Origin: Opitutales bacterium
Lineage (GTDB): Bacteria > Verrucomicrobiota > Verrucomicrobiia > Opitutales > JABSRG01
DNA: 36,847 nt
Assembly: GCA_013215165.1 (NCBI GenBank)
Contig: JABSRG010000037.1
Coordinates: forward strand, 1 to 36,847
Direction of reading: 5' to 3'
The translations under genes were made by a program, and so were the position numbers. This document shows positions 34,008-36,847 of this stretch, in pieces; position 1 is the first letter of the stretch; the number at the start of each line of letters is the position of its first letter. A model generated the notes under the pieces. That model was not told where the DNA came from and ran no database searches. It worked only from the letters and a program-made list of their open reading frames with translations.

Positions 34008-34676
34008 ATGAAAACGCCGATTTCGGTTATCCTCTATCTACTGCTCTATGCTGTGGGTTTCAGTGAAACTTATACAGTCACAGATCTCGATTACGTACCG
34101 AAGCGCTTAGAAGGTAGAATGATCACAAGACCTAGTGACCCTAAGTTCAAAGACTTTGCGGGTAGCGTTACGCTGCGTTATATCATAGATGAAAAGGGGC
34201 GTGTTAGAGATTCCGAAGTGATGTTCTCCGATCACGTAGCGCTATCTCGAGGAGCTCTTCAGGTTGCAAGTACTTGGCGATATGAGATACCTAAGGTCAA
34301 CGGCAAGCCGGTCAAGGTTGAGGTATTTCGCAAGGTCTCGATCGGCAAGTTCCCGTTTATTAAGAAAGCCTCAGAGATCGACAGCCCAATCAAGGTGCGA
34401 AGGTTCGTTAAACCATATTTCCCCGCCGCAATGAGAAGGAAGGGTGAGGAGGGCGTAGTGAAGTTGGAGGCCATGATTTACCCGAATGGTACTGCGAAGG
34501 TTAGACGGGTCGTCGAAGCTAGTGATGTTGGATTTATTGTGGATGCGATTAGATCAATAGAGAGGACAGTTTATACCAAGCCGACCTTTGAAGGAAGCCC
34601 CTGCAGGGTTAAGGTTATCGTTCCCGTGAAGTTTAATATATCGGATACTGACCAGAGTGAGCAGGACGATCTCTAA
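34008..34676 (+). CDS. exported protein with two TonB C-terminal-like domains
   Basis: 222 residues. A signal peptide (~1-19) is followed by two units of TonB_C fold: ~26-112 (GSVTLRYIIDEKGRVRDSEV ... WRYEIPKVNGKPV) and ~130-212 (YFPAAMRRKGEEGVVKLEA ... IYPNGTAKVRRVVEAS ... GSPCRVKVIVPVKF). There is no lasting membrane anchor and no Pro-rich linker, so it is not a normal energising TonB; it may be a soluble periplasmic binder. It begins 4 bases after the right core of attC 2 and its stop codon lies inside the left core of the next attC, so it is a cassette gene. Confidence 0.8.
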   Translation: MKTPISVILYLLLYAVGFSETYTVTDLDYVPKRLEGRMITRPSDPKFKDFAGSVTLRYIIDEKGRVRDSEVMFSDHVALSRGALQVASTWRYEIPKVNGKPVKVEVFRKVSIGKFPFIKKASEIDSPIKVRRFVKPYFPAAMRRKGEEGVVKLEAMIYPNGTAKVRRVVEASDVGFIVDAIRSIERTVYTKPTFEGSPCRVKVIVPVKFNISDTDQSEQDDL

Positions 34677-34727
34677 CAAAAATGAATGAGAAGGCGGCAC
34701 AGAATCTGATCCCTTCTCATCATGGAA
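34671..34727 (+). repeat. attC-like site lacking its right core
   Basis: R''-like CTCTAAC (34671-34677, containing the TonB-C-like gene's stop), spacer AAAAA, L'' TGAATGAGAAGG (34683-34694), 17-base loop, L' CCTTCTCATCA (34712-34722), spacer TGGAA. L'' has one extra A relative to L'. Where R' should begin (34728) the sequence is AACGCCG, not GTT. The site seems to have been cut by the deletion or fusion that also truncated the neighbouring amidohydrolase. Confidence 0.55.
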
Positions 34728-35020
34728 AACGCCGATAAAGGGTGGCATTGGCACGCGGGTTGACGATACTTATAAACGTTGGGCCGGAGAAAACCTTGTT
34801 CGAGCGTCATGCCAGTTGTGCCATCGGGTAAAAAAGAGTCCCCCATATGGGTATGACTGTTATAAAGACCGGGAATGATGACGCGTTTTGCGCCGTCGCA
34901 GACGCTGACCAGCGCAGTCTTTTGGATCTGTTTGATGGTGTCGCCTTGAGCTTCAAAGGAGGCACACTGAAAAGGTTCTAAGTCGGGGCCGCAGAGGACG
35001 AGGACGTCGTCAAATCTCAT
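34673..35020 (-). pseudogene. amidohydrolase (cytosine deaminase/chlorohydrolase type), N-terminal fragment
   Basis: The first ~85 codons give the start of a metal-dependent amidohydrolase: an N-terminal beta-sandwich (VLVLCGPDLEPF ... DTIKQIQK) then IPGLYNSHTHMGDSF with the HxH metal ligands and DGTTGMTLEQGF. Full-length relatives have ~380-450 residues. Here similarity stops near residue 85 (about 34765) and the frame runs ~30 unrelated codons into the attC-like site before a stop at 34673. The catalytic barrel is missing, so this is a truncated remnant. Confidence 0.78.
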
Positions 35021-35075
35021 AACTAAAGGCCTTCCTGCTCGAAAGAGGTCGAAGCCGCAAGTGTGTTATATTACG

Positions 35076-35180
35076 AGGGGCGTAGAATCCGGAGTCTCTT
35101 TAGTAACTTAGATCCGGATTTTTGGCGTAATAGCATCGACGGATCGACAAATTTGAAAACGAATTGATGATGCGCCCCTT
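35076..35180 (+). promoter_or_regulatory. structured leader of the HAD gene
   Basis: Outer stem AGGGGCG (35076-35082) with CGCCCCT (35173-35179), ending one base before the ATG. An inner hairpin AATCCGGA (35086-35093) with TCCGGATT (35113-35120) is followed by more T (to 35123), like a terminator. The only Shine-Dalgarno-like AGGGG is in the distal left arm. This may be an attenuator or translational switch. No known riboswitch class was recognised. Confidence 0.4.
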
Positions 35181-35864
35181 ATGGGTAAGAAAATTTGTCT
35201 ATTTTGGGACATCGATGGCACTTTGATCTGGAGTGGAGGTGCCGACGAACGTGCCTTTGAACATGCGACCCGCGAGGTCTATGGCATTGAAACTAGCCTG
35301 GCCAAAATCGATTACTCAGGACGCACAGATCGCTTGATCGCTCGCCTGATCGCGGACTACCACGAAATCGAAGAGCATCAGCGCAAAGATACAGATATCT
35401 TAGCAGCCTACCTCAAACAACTCAGTGTTGAAATGAACTCAGGCACCGCCTTTGAGCTCAAAGGTGTCCGCCAGCTTCTAGGTCTTGCGCATGCTGATGA
35501 TAGCGTCGAACAAGGCCTCTTGACTGGAAACCTTATCGAAGGCGCTGAGACAAAGCTCAGGCATTTCGACTTTTGGAAATATTTTCACTTCGGCGGCTTT
35601 GCCGACCATTCACATGAACGTGACCAAATCGCCGAACATGCCCTCGAACTGGCACTCAAAAAAGACTATGCCGAGAGTGCCGAGCTTAGCTGGGTCATTG
35701 GCGACACACCTCACGATGTTTCCTGTGGCCGCCACATTGGTGCACGCACTCTGGCTGTGGCCACCGGCAAACATACCGTCGACGAACTGAGGCTTTCAAA
35801 ACCCGATATCGCATTAGAAAGTCTCGAAGATGTAGAGACGGTGTGGAAGACACTGATCGACTGA
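35181..35864 (+). CDS. HAD-superfamily hydrolase (phosphoglycolate phosphatase-like)
   Basis: 227 residues. Motif I FWDIDGTL gives nucleophile Asp10 and acid/base Asp12; motif II is LLTGN with Thr115; motif IV is GDTPHDV with Asp175 and Asp179. A helical cap occupies about 20-95, the layout of PGPase/beta-phosphoglucomutase-like HADs. Likely a small-molecule phosphatase; the substrate cannot be given. It is divergent from the truncated amidohydrolase. Confidence 0.92.
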   Translation: MGKKICLFWDIDGTLIWSGGADERAFEHATREVYGIETSLAKIDYSGRTDRLIARLIADYHEIEEHQRKDTDILAAYLKQLSVEMNSGTAFELKGVRQLLGLAHADDSVEQGLLTGNLIEGAETKLRHFDFWKYFHFGGFADHSHERDQIAEHALELALKKDYAESAELSWVIGDTPHDVSCGRHIGARTLAVATGKHTVDELRLSKPDIALESLEDVETVWKTLID

Positions 35865-36037
35865 ATCAGCTGCTCATAACTCAACTCACATACGGGAGAA
35901 CGCGAATAAACGAGTCATTTCTCTAAACCGAAAATACAACTAAATTCTGGATCTTAATATAAAACTAGTTCCCAATATTCGATCTTTAAAAAAGGTGCTT
36001 GCCTAATTTCAATAACTCAACTTTTCAAACGAAAACT
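35865..36037 (+). other. intergenic region, no recognised element
   Basis: An AT-rich gap between the HAD gene and the last gene. I see no hairpin terminator and no clear promoter, although an A/T-rich stretch near 35958-35990 would suit one. Codon and base use turn more AT-rich from here onward. Confidence 0.4.
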
Positions 36038-36769
36038 ATGAAGAAAGATATACACATTAAGTGGGCCGTTTGGGGCGGACAACAAGCCGGTGGTGATAAG
36101 TATATGGTTACTGATATTACCGCTCAAGTTCAGAATATAGTGGATAATGGTGGAACCACGGTCCAATTTGATGGAAAGGCTATAACTGATCCATTACCTG
36201 GTTATAAAAAAGGATGGGCTATATGCGCTAGTATAGACGGGATAGAGTATAACTATGCCGGCATAGATTATCAGACAGCTGACCTGTCACAACTCCCTGA
36301 AAATGCAGTAGGATTATCAAATCTATCAATATCTAATTTGAACGCTCAGATCGTTCCAGGCGGCTGGCCGACCGAGGGCCAAAATCATCTATTTTCGACA
36401 GCAAGTTTCAAAATCACAAACAACACCGGTTTGGTTTTTCCACCAGCTGCTGCAAAAGAGACCAGCCCTTGGATATCCGTCGATTGTTATTTTTCGAAGT
36501 CTAATGAAATACCTCAGAGTATTGGCGAGCTCGTTCACATAGGGGATATACCTGTTCACATAGCAGCGCTCCCTGCTGGTGGTGAAGTTACTATCAATGT
36601 AGCTCGCTTGAGATTTGGCTTGTATAACATGGCAAGGGAATACACGTCGCGTCCCTTCTTGTTACCAGAGGCAAACTATTATCTTTACCTCCAAGTGAGA
36701 TCAAACGAAGGCATACAGCTTTGGGAAGGTGGATTCTCCACGGATACATTCACACCTGTCCCAAAATAG
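36038..36769 (+). CDS. hypothetical protein with possible DUF3395-like N-terminus
   Basis: 243 residues from ATG at 36038 (an upstream TTG at 35999 is less likely). No signal peptide. The first ~75 residues (KWAVWGG ... VTDITAQVQNIVDNGG ... DPLPGYKKGWAICASIDG) resemble the DNAJC11-type/DUF3395 domain, in which a DVT...DPxPGxxKxL pattern recurs; this is from memory. The rest is beta-rich with no recognised family. The gene is AT-richer than its neighbours, hinting at transfer. No operon partner is in the window. Confidence 0.7.
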   Translation: MKKDIHIKWAVWGGQQAGGDKYMVTDITAQVQNIVDNGGTTVQFDGKAITDPLPGYKKGWAICASIDGIEYNYAGIDYQTADLSQLPENAVGLSNLSISNLNAQIVPGGWPTEGQNHLFSTASFKITNNTGLVFPPAAAKETSPWISVDCYFSKSNEIPQSIGELVHIGDIPVHIAALPAGGEVTINVARLRFGLYNMAREYTSRPFLLPEANYYLYLQVRSNEGIQLWEGGFSTDTFTPVPK

Positions 36770-36847
36770 AAGTTATTAACTCGCTAATATAATACATGAC
36801 TTTCACCCATGCATCATTCATCCTTTCAGGCATGGAAAAACGAGATG

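Larger units (their letters stand above)
33189..34727 (+). mobile_element. integrase-less integron cassette array (CALIN-like)
   Basis: Three successive gene-attC units in one orientation: RHH gene with attC 1 (33360-33431), antitoxin and decayed toxin with attC 2 (33940-34004), TonB-C-like gene with an attC lacking its right core (34671-34727). Using the G/TT cut in R', the middle cassette is 33426-33998. Genes begin 10-60 bases after R' and end at or inside the next attC, as in known cassettes. No intI-like tyrosine recombinase or attI is in the window, so the array is either a CALIN or its integrase lies elsewhere. Confidence 0.72.

Overview
The window looks like chromosomal DNA from a Verrucomicrobiota bacterium, probably a marine Opitutae/Puniceicoccales-type lineage. 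This is an inference from gene style and not from a marker gene: a very large kinase-like/LRR receptor, Ig-rich subtilases with an aromatic C-terminal tail, a long signal peptidase I, few Shine-Dalgarno sequences, and interspersed intergenic motifs of a kind I associate with this phylum. No rRNA, tRNA or CRISPR array was seen.

Positions 1-12.4 kb are mostly housekeeping. They hold an RRM RNA-binding protein with a remarkable double-hairpin leader, the minus-strand block fabD-lepA-lepB, an SDR oxidoreductase, trpB next to a PP2C phosphatase/STAS pair (partner-switching parts), aconitase A, a peroxiredoxin, and then an inositol-monophosphatase-like enzyme up to 13.2 kb.

Positions 13.2-18.4 kb form a compact minus-strand operon with a hairpin at each end: Tat-exported flavin amine/amino-acid oxidoreductase, membrane-anchored cytochrome c, Amt ammonium transporter, and a membrane-anchored triple-domain RidA protein. 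Together they read as a periplasmic deamination route. Substrate is oxidised to an imine, electrons pass to the cytochrome, RidA hydrolyses the imine, and Amt imports the ammonium. I consider this the best candidate for an undescribed system.

Positions 18.5-31.4 kb encode a 1537-residue one-pass receptor with PAS, class III cyclase, degenerate kinase, transmembrane, beta-sandwich and LRR regions. This is like an animal receptor guanylyl cyclase in mirror order. It is followed upstream by an HtrA-type lipoprotein protease, a 1492-residue multi-domain subtilase, an RNase D-like exonuclease, a metallo-beta-lactamase-fold hydrolase and a hotdog thioesterase.

Positions 31.5-35.0 kb are accessory. 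A diverged ~290-bp direct repeat occurs twice. It is followed by what I read as an integrase-less integron cassette array: two well-formed attC sites and one attC lacking its right core. The cassettes carry a ribbon-helix-helix protein with a divergent small protein, an antitoxin with a decayed RelE toxin, and a two-domain TonB-C-like periplasmic protein. The array abuts a truncated amidohydrolase. The window ends with a HAD phosphatase behind a structured leader and an orphan protein with a possible DUF3395-like N-terminus.
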